Source of the DNA: CAZGOM01 sp964542875
GTDB lineage: Bacteria > Planctomycetota > Phycisphaerae > Phycisphaerales > Phycisphaeraceae
Assembly (NCBI GenBank): GCA_964542875.1
Contig: CAZIWA010000011.1
Span: 1 to 64,000 of the forward strand
Direction: 5' to 3'
Length of the DNA: 64,000 nucleotides
Positions 52,790 to 61,800 of the stretch are shown piece by piece; within the stretch, counting starts at the first letter, position 1; the number at the start of each line of letters is the position of its first letter. Both the position numbers and the translations under genes were made by a program. Below the pieces are notes generated by a model. It searched no databases. It was given only the letters and a program-made list of their open reading frames with translations, and was not told where the DNA came from.

Positions 52790-53772
52790 GGGGTGGCCTT
52801 TGGGGGTTTGCTGTTGAGTTTCGCTTTGATGATCTGGCTGGATGTGAATGTACCGCCATGGGTGTCGGCGTCCCAGGTCCAGGCGTCGCCGACACGTTTT
52901 TCGTAGAAGCGCCAGAGCTCAAACCAGTAGGCGAGGAATTCATACGGGGCGTACCTGGCGTAATACGCGTGGATGACGGGGTTGAGCTTCGCCGGGTTGT
53001 CGGGTGTTTCGATCTTGTGGTGCATTCGGAAGTGCCGGTAGGTTTCGGAGTCGATGGCCAATCGGTCGTAGCGGCCCAGGAGCTGGCACATGTTGCCCGC
53101 GGCGTAGTCGCCGATGCCGTGAATGGTTTTGAGGTCTTCGAAGACGGTTTCGGTGGGTGAAGCGGTGTCTTCCAATCGAGCAAGATCGCGCGAGCCTTCG
53201 ATGGTTTCCCTGGCCAGGCGGATGATCCTGTCGGCCCGGTAGCCCACTTTGCAAAGGGCCTTGAGCTTGGCTGGGTCTACAGTCGAAAGTTCGTGCGGGG
53301 TGGGAAAGTCTCCGTGGCCGATGTGCTCCACCAGCAGCTTGTTCATGCGCATGGTGTTGGGCCAGGTGACGTTGCAGCCCGTCATGGTTTTGACGATGTC
53401 TTCAAAGACGGTGGGGGAGCGAAACAAGCGGGCGAAGCCGCGTTTTTTGGCCTGCGGGCAGACCTTGTGAAAGCCTTTGAATATGGCGTCAGACTCGGTG
53501 AGCCGAAACATGCGGCCAGCCTGCTCATGGATGAGGGCTTTGTCTTTTGCGGAGAGTACGGAGGCGGCGGTGATGGTGAGCTGGTCCGCATCTGAGGCCT
53601 GGGTGATGCGGGTGCGGATCACTCGGCTGCCTGCGCCGCGAAAGGGCCGGTCCAGCGCGCCTTCAAGTGGCCACCAGCGGTTGGGTGCCAATAAAAAATA
53701 CCCGTAGCTGCAAACAGCTCGGGCAAGGTGAAAACCTTGAGGCACATTCAGCGTCATGGTTTTACGGGACAT
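52786..53772 (-). CDS. HhH-GPD-type DNA glycosylase
   Basis: 328 residues. The helix-hairpin-helix and catalytic Asp are in TIHGIGDYAAGNMCQLLG and RLAIDSETYRHF, as in OGG1/AlkA-type base-excision glycosylases. Upstream, FEDIVKTMTGCNVTWPNTMR forms the helical region that lines the base pocket. The N-terminal 100 residues are beta-rich, as in AlkA/OGG. There is no Fe-S cluster cysteine set. It likely removes oxidised or alkylated bases. A 4-base overlap couples it to the C45 gene. It directly precedes the phage-derived island on the same strand. Confidence 0.87.
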   Translation of the reverse strand: MSRKTMTLNVPQGFHLARAVCSYGYFLLAPNRWWPLEGALDRPFRGAGSRVIRTRITQASDADQLTITAASVLSAKDKALIHEQAGRMFRLTESDAIFKGFHKVCPQAKKRGFARLFRSPTVFEDIVKTMTGCNVTWPNTMRMNKLLVEHIGHGDFPTPHELSTVDPAKLKALCKVGYRADRIIRLARETIEGSRDLARLEDTASPTETVFEDLKTIHGIGDYAAGNMCQLLGRYDRLAIDSETYRHFRMHHKIETPDNPAKLNPVIHAYYARYAPYEFLAYWFELWRFYEKRVGDAWTWDADTHGGTFTSSQIIKAKLNSKPPKATP

Positions 53773-53804
53773 GACTCCTGATTCTAGCCTGAGACGGGCA
53801 GGAG

Positions 53805-54554
53805 TCAGGTCTTAAGCGTGGCGGTGCCTGCTTCATATACCCGCGCGGCCATACGGATGCACAGCGCTTCCACTTCCGCGGGGATCTGTTCATACCCGGC
53901 GCGGTACGCCAGGCGAAGCACGCCGGGCATGCGCACGCCGCGGGGCACGTCGATCGTGTTTGCGCCGTCTGCGGGAGATGGGCAGTCCAGCGGGCGGACG
54001 CATACGGATAAGAAGGGCTGCGGGCCCGCGCCCTGCGCATCAATCACCTGCCCGGGGATGAGCATGACGGCGGGGCAGCGCGAAGCAGCCAGGGCTGACC
54101 AGCCTGGAACTTTGCTGATCTCCCGTGCCAGCGACTGCATGGGCGACTGCCTGGGGATGGGGACTAAAGTCTCCCGCTCAGTACCCATGACATCCACCCA
54201 GCGCAGCACGACGGCATCGTCCTTCACTTGCGCGGTGGCCTCCAGCGCGCGGTGGGTTCGATGCACGGCGAGCCCGCGGCCGGGGCCGGCGTGCGCGCTC
54301 ACCTGTCCGATGACGGGGAAGTGCTTGAGTGTGATACGGGTTTGCCCAGGGACGAGCGCGTGAAACTCAACATGGTCTTGCGCCTTGAATTCCCGACCGG
54401 TGATGCGGTGAATCCAGGCGCTGGCACTGTTGATGCAGTCAATAATCGGCGTGTCGTCGTCCAGCGGGTCCAGGCCCAGGTGCGTTTTCATCGCGGCCAC
54501 AGTGGTGAGTGTGTTGGCTGCAAGGTTTACGGGTGTGGTTGGCTTCATCAGCAT
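53805..54554 (-). CDS. Phage head-tail-connector-like protein (gp6 type)
   Basis: 249 residues. The N-terminal part resembles phage gp6/HK97-type head-tail connectors (NTLTTVAAMKTHLGLDPLDD, TPIIDCINSASAWIHRITGR). The C-terminal part (RMPGVLRLAYRAGYEQIPAE, VEALCIRMAARVYEAGTATL) is the typical end of such proteins, where a set of helices packs the ring. AGGGAG lies 9 bases before the ATG. Portal, capsid and tail genes that normally surround it are absent, so it is a leftover of a prophage or gene-transfer-agent-like element. Confidence 0.68.
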   Translation of the reverse strand: MLMKPTTPVNLAANTLTTVAAMKTHLGLDPLDDDTPIIDCINSASAWIHRITGREFKAQDHVEFHALVPGQTRITLKHFPVIGQVSAHAGPGRGLAVHRTHRALEATAQVKDDAVVLRWVDVMGTERETLVPIPRQSPMQSLAREISKVPGWSALAASRCPAVMLIPGQVIDAQGAGPQPFLSVCVRPLDCPSPADGANTIDVPRGVRMPGVLRLAYRAGYEQIPAEVEALCIRMAARVYEAGTATLKT

Positions 54555-54644
54555 GACGTGTGACTCCCTGTAAATGGCGGTGAAACCGCCGACCGACTGG
54601 GCGCGTGAGCCCGGTGTCTGGAAACAATGAAACGTGTTTTGCGG

Positions 54645-54674
54645 GGGCAGGCCCTTTCCCCAAAGGGCCTGCCC
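54645..54674. terminator. Strong hairpin at the gap in the phage-like island
   Basis: A perfect 13-bp stem GGGCAGGCCCTTT / AAAGGGCCTGCCC with a 4-base loop. No T run follows on either strand. A smaller perfect hairpin GGCGGT-GAA-ACCGCC is at 54576-54590. Both fall exactly where large terminase and portal genes would be expected. Confidence 0.6.
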
Positions 54675-54720
54675 GGTTCACCCCGAAAGCGCCCCTAACC
54701 TCGGACAATGAATCGGCGGA

Positions 54721-55029
54721 TCAAGCGCTTTTAATGCGTGATGTTCTGGGTTGTTTGCCGGCTGGCTTGGCAGGGGCATCCTGCTCGCGCATCAGGCGCA
54801 TGACGGCCTGTGCGTTGCCTTTAAGCGCAAGCTCATAGAGCTTGGCCTTGAGCCGGACGAAGCGTTCGCTCCGGTATCGGTCCAGCTCACGTTTGCGGGC
54901 TTGTGTCAGGTCCTGGGCGCGGGCCCCGAGAATGCTGAGCACTTCCTCATTGCTTGCGCCGAGTTTGGTGAGCTCGATGGCGCGGTCCATGTCGAATGCG
55001 GTTTGCTGTTGAGATTGCCTGGTCGTCAT
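54721..55029 (-). CDS. Phage terminase-small-subunit-like protein
   Basis: 102 residues. A helical N-terminal half with a helix-turn-helix look (DRAIELTKLGASNEEVLSIL) and a C-terminal segment RLKAKLYELALKGNAQAVMR, a pattern seen in small terminase-type phage proteins that recognise packaging sites. Lys/Arg-rich ends suggest DNA binding. GAGGGG lies before the ATG. Its position between an ABC-GNAT gene and head genes is the usual order for such phages. Identification is by pattern and context only. Confidence 0.55.
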   Translation of the reverse strand: MTTRQSQQQTAFDMDRAIELTKLGASNEEVLSILGARAQDLTQARKRELDRYRSERFVRLKAKLYELALKGNAQAVMRLMREQDAPAKPAGKQPRTSRIKSA

Positions 55030-55050
55030 TGTGTCCCCTCGAAAGTTGTT

Positions 55051-56160
55051 TCAGGCGCGTTTGCGCAGAAGTTGATCGGTGTAGAAGGAAAGCGTGAGCC
55101 GTGCGTGCGGCATGTAAGCGCGGCCGAATCGTTTGAGCAGGCCCGTTTGCGCGCGTGATTCGCTTGGACGTCGGGCCGCACGCCAGGATTTATCTCCCTT
55201 GAGCGCGCGTGCCAGGCCGGGGTGCGAAGTGACGAGCGAGACCGGGCCGTCTTGTGTTTCCAGGTCTGCGACGGTGTTCAGCAGTGCGCGCCCGATGCCG
55301 AGGCCCTGCCACTGGGGCAGCACCACCAGGCGATGGATGAGTCTGCGGGTTTTGTCTTTGCCGGGCGCGGGCATGGTGGCGCAAAAGCCGATGGGCTGGT
55401 TTTCATGACACGCGGCGAAGCAGCGTGCCGCGGGGCTGAGGCTGTGGCTCAGATAGTGATGGCCCGCAAAACCGCTCCACAACCGGCTGGAACAGGATCG
55501 GATGTCGATGTGGAGCCTGGGCCGACAAAGCCGCCCCCGTGTGAGCTGGCCGGTGGGCATTTGCAGCACCCAATCAGGCTCAAGCCAGGGAACCACATCA
55601 TCATGACAGGTGATGGCGATGAGCCGTTTGAGTCTTGAGCGCCCGGAGCGAATTGCTTTGGCGGACGCGATGGCCACCAGCTTTGCGGTGGGCCTGTCGA
55701 GCGCGCCGGTGAACTCGTCGATGGCGATGCAGGGCGAATCGCAGGTGAGCGCGCGTGCGAGGTCTGCCCGCGCGCGCTGGCCGCCTGAGAGCACATGGTA
55801 GGGCTTGAGCCAGTCGCGCACGCTGCCGAGGCCGGCCTGCGTGAGCGCGCCGGTGATCTCGTCCGCGGTGAGCGAGGCGTCAAAGCCATCGAGAATCGAT
55901 TTGTTTTGAGGCCACGTGTATTGAGTGGTTACGCCGCCTGGGATTGGGCCATGTTCTGTGATCGAAGCCCGGGCGAATGTGGATTTACCGGAGCCTGACG
56001 GACCGATGATTACGCCGATTTTCCAGTCTTCGTCATTGCCGGGCAATTGGCCGGCGATGCTCTGACGAAGCACGCCCGGGTGCGTTAAGCCGAACGTGTC
56101 GCAGGCGTGCTGGAGCCGGAAAGAGTGGCCGACATGCGTGTCCAGATGAATCGTGTGCAT
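55051..56160 (-). CDS. ABC-type ATPase fused to a GNAT acetyltransferase domain (phage-type)
   Basis: 369 residues from ATG 56160, preceded by GGAGGAA. Residues 40-215 are an ABC-family ATPase: Walker A GPSGSGKST (53-61), signature LSGGQRARADLARAL, Walker B CIAIDEFTGALD and switch His in ITCHDD. Residues about 225-365 are a GNAT domain: HHYLSHSLSPAARCFAAC, IHRLVVLPQWQGLGIGRALL (acetyl-CoA loop), VTSHPGLARALKGDKSW. No membrane partner exists, so it is not a transporter. Fusions of this type occur in phage and prophage gene sets beside ParB-like proteins, possibly for DNA modification. Direction and spacing suggest co-transcription with the ParB-like gene. Confidence 0.78.
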   Translation of the reverse strand: MHTIHLDTHVGHSFRLQHACDTFGLTHPGVLRQSIAGQLPGNDEDWKIGVIIGPSGSGKSTFARASITEHGPIPGGVTTQYTWPQNKSILDGFDASLTADEITGALTQAGLGSVRDWLKPYHVLSGGQRARADLARALTCDSPCIAIDEFTGALDRPTAKLVAIASAKAIRSGRSRLKRLIAITCHDDVVPWLEPDWVLQMPTGQLTRGRLCRPRLHIDIRSCSSRLWSGFAGHHYLSHSLSPAARCFAACHENQPIGFCATMPAPGKDKTRRLIHRLVVLPQWQGLGIGRALLNTVADLETQDGPVSLVTSHPGLARALKGDKSWRAARRPSESRAQTGLLKRFGRAYMPHARLTLSFYTDQLLRKRA

Positions 56161-56250
56161 GGTTCCTCCAGAAATAAGTCGATGTGAAAAGACATCAGGT
56201 GCAGGGCCGGGATCGGATGAAGCATTGGTGAAAGTGAATTTTTCTCTTCG

Positions 56251-56281
56251 TTCCGAACAAGCCCGGCCCGCGCCTGAGGCC
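56251..56281. repeat. Short direct repeat between ParB-like and ABC-GNAT genes, copy 1
   Basis: TTCCGAACAAGCCCGGCCCG then CGCCTGAGGC. Resembles 56374-56406 (ATTCGAACAAGCGTCGGCCC then CCGCCTGAGCC). The 56161-56433 gap contains no gene. At 56402-56420 there is a hairpin GCCCTCT / AGAGGGC just downstream of the second copy. Confidence 0.55.
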
Positions 56282-56373
56282 TTTTTTGTTTTGCGTGGAG
56301 TATGGATGCAGGCAGAGGTCTCAGGCGAAGGCCGCGATCGAAGTGACACATTTACGTTTGTGCATGTCTTGTC

Positions 56374-56406
56374 ATTCGAACAAGCGTCGGCCCCCGCCTG
56401 AGCCCT
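56374..56406. repeat. Short direct repeat, copy 2
   Basis: Second copy of the GAACAAGC...GCCTGAG unit (see 56251-56281), about 123 bases away. It lies just past the stop of the ParB-like gene on the minus strand. Possible attachment or packaging-related site, or trace of a duplication. Confidence 0.5.
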
Positions 56407-56433
56407 CTGGTCGAGAGGGCGGCAGGGTTTGGG

Positions 56434-57006
56434 TTAAAGCGTCTGCACGCGGACTTTGAGTCCTTCTCCCGTCAGCTTTTCAAACAGCGCTTCCTGGCTC
56501 TTGGCGTCGGCGCAGTGGATGACCAGCCGGTAGACCGTGGGCGGCTGGTACTTTTCAATCGGGTCGTCGAAGCCGAGTTTCTTGGCCAGGCTTTCAAGCT
56601 CTTCCTTGTCGAAGCCGGTGGACCAGAGCTGCGCGCCGGGGTCTTCCTCGATGGCGTCGAGCGTTTTCACCAGCCGATCCATGTCCCACTCGGCGAGCTC
56701 CGCGGTTCGGTTGTCGGCGATGGCGAAGGCCGAAGCATCGCCGGCCTTGAGGAGCGAGCGCACGCATTGGATGTGTGTCCAGCCAAGCTCGTAGGCGGCG
56801 CGCAGCGTGCCGTTGCCGGCGAGCACCGTGTTGGACGGGTCGACCACGATGGGCTTCTGCTGGCCAAAGCGCTTGAGCGATGCCTTAATGGCGTCAAGGT
56901 TGCGTGAGCCGTGCTTGCGTGCGTTGGCTGGGTCGAAAAAGAGCTGGTCGATGGGCAGGCTGATGAGTTTCACGATTGATTTCCCCGTGTTTGGAGCGAG
57001 TGACAT
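56434..57006 (-). CDS. ParB-like nuclease-domain protein (phage-type)
   Basis: 190 residues. ParB/Srx fold: SLPIDQLFFDPANARKHGSR, NLDAIKASLKRFGQQKPIVV, VLAGNGTLRAAYELGW. It lacks the helix-turn-helix of chromosomal ParB and resembles the stand-alone ParB-like proteins found near modification and packaging genes of phages, where CTPase or nuclease roles have been suggested. First gene of a minus-strand island behind a near-consensus promoter. The C-terminal part (TVYRLVIHCADAKSQEALFE) is a small separate domain. Confidence 0.85.
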   Translation of the reverse strand: MSLAPNTGKSIVKLISLPIDQLFFDPANARKHGSRNLDAIKASLKRFGQQKPIVVDPSNTVLAGNGTLRAAYELGWTHIQCVRSLLKAGDASAFAIADNRTAELAEWDMDRLVKTLDAIEEDPGAQLWSTGFDKEELESLAKKLGFDDPIEKYQPPTVYRLVIHCADAKSQEALFEKLTGEGLKVRVQTL

Positions 57007-57224
57007 CCCTGGCAGTCCGGTGACTTCCCGTGCCGCATGAAATGCCTTATTGATGCCTGGCTGAATCCTGATGTGTCCGGCCGGCGCCGGGATGACAGAG
57101 CTTGAGGCGTTTAATGCCCTGGACAGGTCTCTTTAAGAGCCGTGTGCTGTTTTATTCTCTGTCACCCCGGTGCCAGCCGTGTGGTTCATTCCCGGTTGAT
57201 TGGCCGTTGTTGAATCATGGCATA

Positions 57225-57252
57225 AGTATAACTCAACCTTGAGTCTTGTCAA
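57225..57252 (-). promoter_or_regulatory. Near-consensus promoter with embedded palindrome driving the phage-like island
   Basis: On the minus strand: TTGACA (57252-57247), a 16-base spacer and TATACT (57230-57225). The spacer contains ACTCAA-GG-TTGAGT (57244-57231), a perfect 6-2-6 palindrome. A regulator bound there would sit between the boxes. The leader to the ParB-like start is about 210 bases without a gene; the 57250-57370 stretch is A+T-rich. Confidence 0.8.
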
Positions 57253-57373
57253 GATAATTATAGTCAATTTGGAAAAAGAAAGAACAAAAGTTTAAAAATG
57301 AGGTTTATAACTCATGGGTTTGCCAGGGTTTGCAAAGGCTGTTTAAACACCGAAAATTTCCCTAATATTTTGT

Positions 57374-58153
57374 TTATTCGGAGTTGGTGCCATCAAGGAT
57401 TCGGCAAGCGGCAACTGCGGCGCCAAAACCGTTGTCGATGTTCACCACAGTGATGCCCGGGGCGCAGCTTGTGAGCATGGAAAGCAGGGGCGCGAGCCCG
57501 GAAAAAGCAGCGCCGTAACCGACGCTGGTGGGCACGGCGATAAGCGGGCACTTCACAAGCCCGGCCAAAACGCTGGGCAGCGCGCCTTCCATGCCGGCGA
57601 TGCAGATGATGACGCTGGCTTTGCGCAATTCCGGAAGCCGGTTGATGAGCCGATGGAGCCCGGCGACGCCGACATCGTTGATCCGGAGGGTGGTCTGGCC
57701 AAAGGCCTGGCTGGTCATCATGGCTTCCTCGGCGACGGATTCATCGCTGGTGCCCGCAGTGACGATGGCGATGACGCGCTGGGGTTTGCCGGGTTTGGGT
57801 TTTTTGACCGGTTCAGGCATCCCCACGAGCACAATACCGGAGCGCTTACCGACGCTTACGGGCCATTTAGATTCAAGTTTCACCAAAAGGCGCACGTGAT
57901 CCGGCGTGCATCGGGTGACAAGCGCGAAAGAGTGCCGGGCGAGGATGGCCTGGACGATTTCCAGCGTTTGCTCAGGGGTTTTACCAGCGGCAAAAACAAC
58001 TTCCGGTATGCCTACGCGGTTCTTGCGGGCGTGGTCCAGCACGGCAAAACCGAGGTTGGAATCATCACACGGCTTTATGTGCGAAAGGGGTTCTTCAATA
58101 GATATCTTTTGTTTTCGCAAATCTTTAGGGATTTTAAGCTGGGTTTTTTTCAT
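57374..58153 (-). CDS. larB: LarB, nickel pincer cofactor biosynthesis (carboxylase-like)
   Basis: 259 residues from ATG 58153. LarB signatures: IAIVTAGTSDESVAEEAMMT, DVGVAGLHRLINRLPELRKA, VIICIAGMEGALPSVLAGLV, CPLIAVPTSVGYGAAFSGLA, CAPGITVVNIDNGFGAAVAA. LarB carboxylates and hydrolyses nicotinate adenine dinucleotide, the first step to the nickel pincer cofactor of lactate racemase. The pathway also needs LarC and LarE; only a C-terminal LarC-like protein occurs in this window, at the far end. The gene follows the phage-like island, with an A+T-rich gap. Confidence 0.9.
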   Translation of the reverse strand: MKKTQLKIPKDLRKQKISIEEPLSHIKPCDDSNLGFAVLDHARKNRVGIPEVVFAAGKTPEQTLEIVQAILARHSFALVTRCTPDHVRLLVKLESKWPVSVGKRSGIVLVGMPEPVKKPKPGKPQRVIAIVTAGTSDESVAEEAMMTSQAFGQTTLRINDVGVAGLHRLINRLPELRKASVIICIAGMEGALPSVLAGLVKCPLIAVPTSVGYGAAFSGLAPLLSMLTSCAPGITVVNIDNGFGAAVAACRILDGTNSE

Positions 58154-58817
58154 GTGGGTAATTAAAGTTGATTTAAGCCAGTGCCATACAGTTGGCACCA
58201 CGGGCGAACATAATGCCTTCAGTCATACGCGGCGTGTGGCGAGCAGCGGGATCGGTTTTGTGCCTTTCCCTTTCCGGGGCTGCTTGTCAGGCCAAGTGTG
58301 GAAGTCTGATGGGCACCAGATTGTGCAGTCCGGTCGAGTTGTATCCCCCCTGATGCGGTTACGACTTTATCAAATCTGATCTTAAGCCTCTTTGCCAGGC
58401 TGTGCAGGCATCCGAGCCTTGGATCTCATGCAGATCTCATTCGAGGTCTTCACGTAAGGCGTCTGCTCAATTCATCTGATATCGGCCTATGTCGGTTAAT
58501 CCGTCCAGCGTTTCTACGACGCAAAACCCGTCGGTTGGGTTGTGCTGTGCCTGACTGGGTGTGCTTTCCGGGGACACCCTTTATAAGACAAGCCAAACCT
58601 TGCCGGCGGTGTTTTTTTCATGGGGATAGTGAGTTTTCGATTGGCCCACGCGCTCGGGTTATCGGGTGACGGGGTATCGCGTATCCATGAGCAGCATTGA
58701 ATGCAATTTGGGGGTTAATGGGGCATTGGCCTGGGCTGGCATCGGAAAACTCGAAGCCCCCGACACCCCGTCACCCGATAACCCGGGTGCGTGGACGATC
58801 AACCATTCAGAAGACCC
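58154..58817. other. Intergenic region with an inverted-repeat element
   Basis: No gene seen. 58631-58787 holds an element whose ends are inverted: GAGTTTTCGA (58631) against TCGGAAAACTC (58743), and GGGTTATCGGGTGACGGGG (58657) against CCCCGTCACCCGATAACCC (58766). A hairpin GGGTGT / ACACCC lies at about 58557-58579. The 58200-58550 part has no recognisable structure. Confidence 0.6.
58631..58787. repeat. 157-bp element with inverted GTTATCGGGTGACGGGG ends
   Basis: Left end 58655-58689 equals 16452-16486 at 33 of 35 positions; right end 58751-58787 is the reverse complement of the same core and also matches 15525-15553. The element has mirrored outer ends and an 80-base interior. No transposase is seen. 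Confidence 0.7.
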
Positions 58818-61800
58818 TTAAAACAAGTCGTCCAGTGGGCTGGGCTCTGGCGGCGGCCCCTGGGGCTTGGTCCACTCATACCAGTAATTGAGCGCCGTGC
58901 CCAAGGCCTGGTCGATGTTTTCGACAGTGATCGTCGGCACCAGCGGCGGGACCATGGGGCCAAGCCCACGGCCCTTGCCGGATGCCCTGATGATCGCGAG
59001 GGTTTTGCCGTTGCGGCGTTCGAAGTTCACCGTGAGCTTGTCGTAGCTGAAGTTCTTCAGGCCTTTGATGCCGTCCCGGGCGTTTTCAATGCTTTTGCCT
59101 TGCAGGGCTTCGTCGACGGCGACGCCGTTGGCGATGTTGTCGATGGTGTTGGCGGTGGAGGGATCGAGGATTTCAAACCAGCCGGTGTCGCCGGGGCGCG
59201 CGAAGAGGAAGCCTTCCTGAATGATCAGCGGCTGAGGAGAGCCGGGCGCGATGATGATGGGGATGCGACCCCAGAGCCCGCCTTCGCCTTTGACTTTGGC
59301 TTTGGCGAAGGCGTTGAGGAGGTCTTTGAGGTTTACGTCTTCAAGAAGCAGGTCGGTGTTGATTTCGGTTTTGTCGGTGCGATAGCGAAACGCGGTGAGG
59401 CCAAGGATGCCTTGTTCGCCCAGGCGCGCGCGGGTGCGCTCGATGAGGAAGGTGGTGGGGCTTTCGATGGTGAGGGTGACGTCGCCTTGGTCAAGCAGGA
59501 TCTCGTTGACCTTGACGGAGGTGGCGGTGATGCGCTGACCCGCTTCGGACCTTAAAGGCAGGAGCTGGGCGAGGGCGATTTTGCCATTGAGGCCTTTGAT
59601 TTCCAAAGCGGCCAGGCGGTCTGAGACATCGACGTTTCCCACTTCCAGTTCGCCGGTGCCGGTGAGCTTTTGATTCTCATAAAGGATGTCTGCTTTGGCG
59701 GCCAGGGTGCCGGCGAGCTCGGATGTCGCCGCGCGGGTGACTCCGAGTTTTTCCAGGAATTGGCCGATGGCCAGGGGGTTGGCGGGCTTGAATGCGGGGA
59801 GCGTGATTTGCACTTTGGCCGCGAGCTCCGGGACAAGCGCGGCGCTTGCCGCGATGTTGAGCCTGGCGCCTTCGATGGGCTGCCAGTTGATGTTGGTTTT
59901 AAAGTCGCTGCCCAGGAGCGAAGCATCGCCGGTGATGGGGGGCAGGGCTTGGTTTTTGTAGGTGATGCCGGGGATGCTGATGACGCCTTTGGGTAGCGGC
60001 TCCTGCGTGGGAGGAACGGTCCATTTATCGGTTTGGTACCGGATGGCGATGGGGATTTGGAGCGATGCATTGGTGAGGACGAGCTGTTGGGCGGGGAGCG
60101 TGAGGTTCAGGTTTTTCAAGTTAGTCGTGGCGATGGCGGTGGTGGCGTCGCCGGCTATGTCGATGTGGCTGATGAGCTGGAGTTGAGCGCTGAGGCCTTC
60201 AACGCTGTAACTGGGGAGCCGGGCGCTTTGCAGATCAAGCGTGAGGTCTGGGGTGAGGGTGACGGCGAGGGTGTCGGGCTGACCTTTGATGCCGGGGCGA
60301 ATCTGGGGGGTGATGTTTGCTGCAAAAGTGAGCCCGCCTGTGATGGAGTCCGTCGCGGAAATGTTGCCGGTGAAGGTGGGAACCACGAGCTTGGCGGCGA
60401 AAGTGGTGGCGACAAGCGGAGCGTCGGTGGATTGTGGTTTGATGTCCAGATAAAGCACGCCGGGCCCGGTGAAGCTGATTCGGCCGGATTTGGCTGGAGG
60501 TTCGGCGGCCTGGGTGGGTGCTTGATCAGGAAGGCCCGCGACAATCTGCAATGCGGTGGGTTCGATGCGTGTTTCACGCAGCCACTGGGCAGAAGAGTCG
60601 GGTGATTTGCTGGGGAGGTGAATGACCAGCGGATGCGTGCCTTTAAGCTCGACCGCGCCGGCGATGGAGTTGTCCGTGTTGGGCGTCTGAGGCAGGGCCA
60701 GATAGGGGGAAGAGACAAGCCATTGAATGCGTGGGCGGTCGGTGGGAAGGAAGGGGTTTTGCGGGGTTTCATCCGGCGGCGTATCGCCCAGGGGGGCGAC
60801 GGGAACGGTGAGGGTGGGTGCGCCGGTGGCGGGGTTGAGCGTGATGCCCAGGGGAAGCCTGATGCGCAGGTCTGCGGTGTGGGTGCCGGAGTGCTCCAAC
60901 GCGAGAACGTAGCGGGCGCGCAGCACGGCCCGGCCGACGGAGAAGGAGGGGGGCTGGCCATTGGCGGGCTTGTGGAAGCGCAGGCCGCCGATGACGCTGG
61001 CGGTATCGCCTCCGAAGGCGCTGACATCGGGTCGGCCGATCTGGAACATGGCCGCGCCCGCGGGGAGCTGGGTGGTTTCCATGTCGCGGTCGGGGAAGGT
61101 GATGCCGGGTTGGGTGGCCCAGATCATGAGGCCTTCAAGGTTGACGTCGGTGCCCGCTGTGCTTTGGGCGAGGGTAACGTTTCGGGCGCGCAGGTCGATG
61201 GCGCCGAGGAAGGGGCTGCCATCAGGTTTTGCGGAAAGCCAGGCGCGCTGGGCAGTGGCTTTGGCCTGGTATTCGTGGGTGTCCAGCGAATAGCTGGCGA
61301 AGAGGCTGCCGCGGGCGCCAAGGCGCAGGTCCACCGTGTTGCCCAGGATGTGGGCGAGGGCGCTGGGGAGAGCGGGTTTGGCGGTAAGAGCAAAGGCGAT
61401 GTCGCAGGAGGCCTGAAGAAGACGGTTTTTGGCTTTTGAACCAATGGGGAGGGAGAGGGCGACATTTTCGAGGGTGAGCCGGGCGTCGACGGCGAAGCCT
61501 TCGGGACCGGAGACCTTGAAGTTGGAGGATGTGATGGCGAGCAGGCCGTCGACCGCTTCGAATTTCGCTTTGGCATCAATGGACACGATGCCGAAATTGA
61601 AGTTGCTGATCTGGCCCGAGCCGGTGAGGGATTTGAGGGCGAAGCCGGGGCCAAAGCGGGCGTCGAAATCCAGCCCGGCGTAGTTATCAGGCGGCTTGCC
61701 GGCCTTGAGGGAGTGGGCAATGCCGGTGGTGGCTAAAAGCGTTGTCCGGTAGGTGGGGCCCTGGGCGGTTTCACGGACGGAGAGCTGGGCTTCAATGTAG

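Noticed and set aside
55051..56160. Interpretation of the ABC ATPase as part of a transporter
   Set aside because: There is no permease gene nearby, and the ATPase is fused to a GNAT domain within a phage-like gene order.
58202..58640. Possible gene remnant between larB and the inverted-repeat element
   Set aside because: Frames in this stretch are short and carry no motif; codon use is unlike the neighbours.
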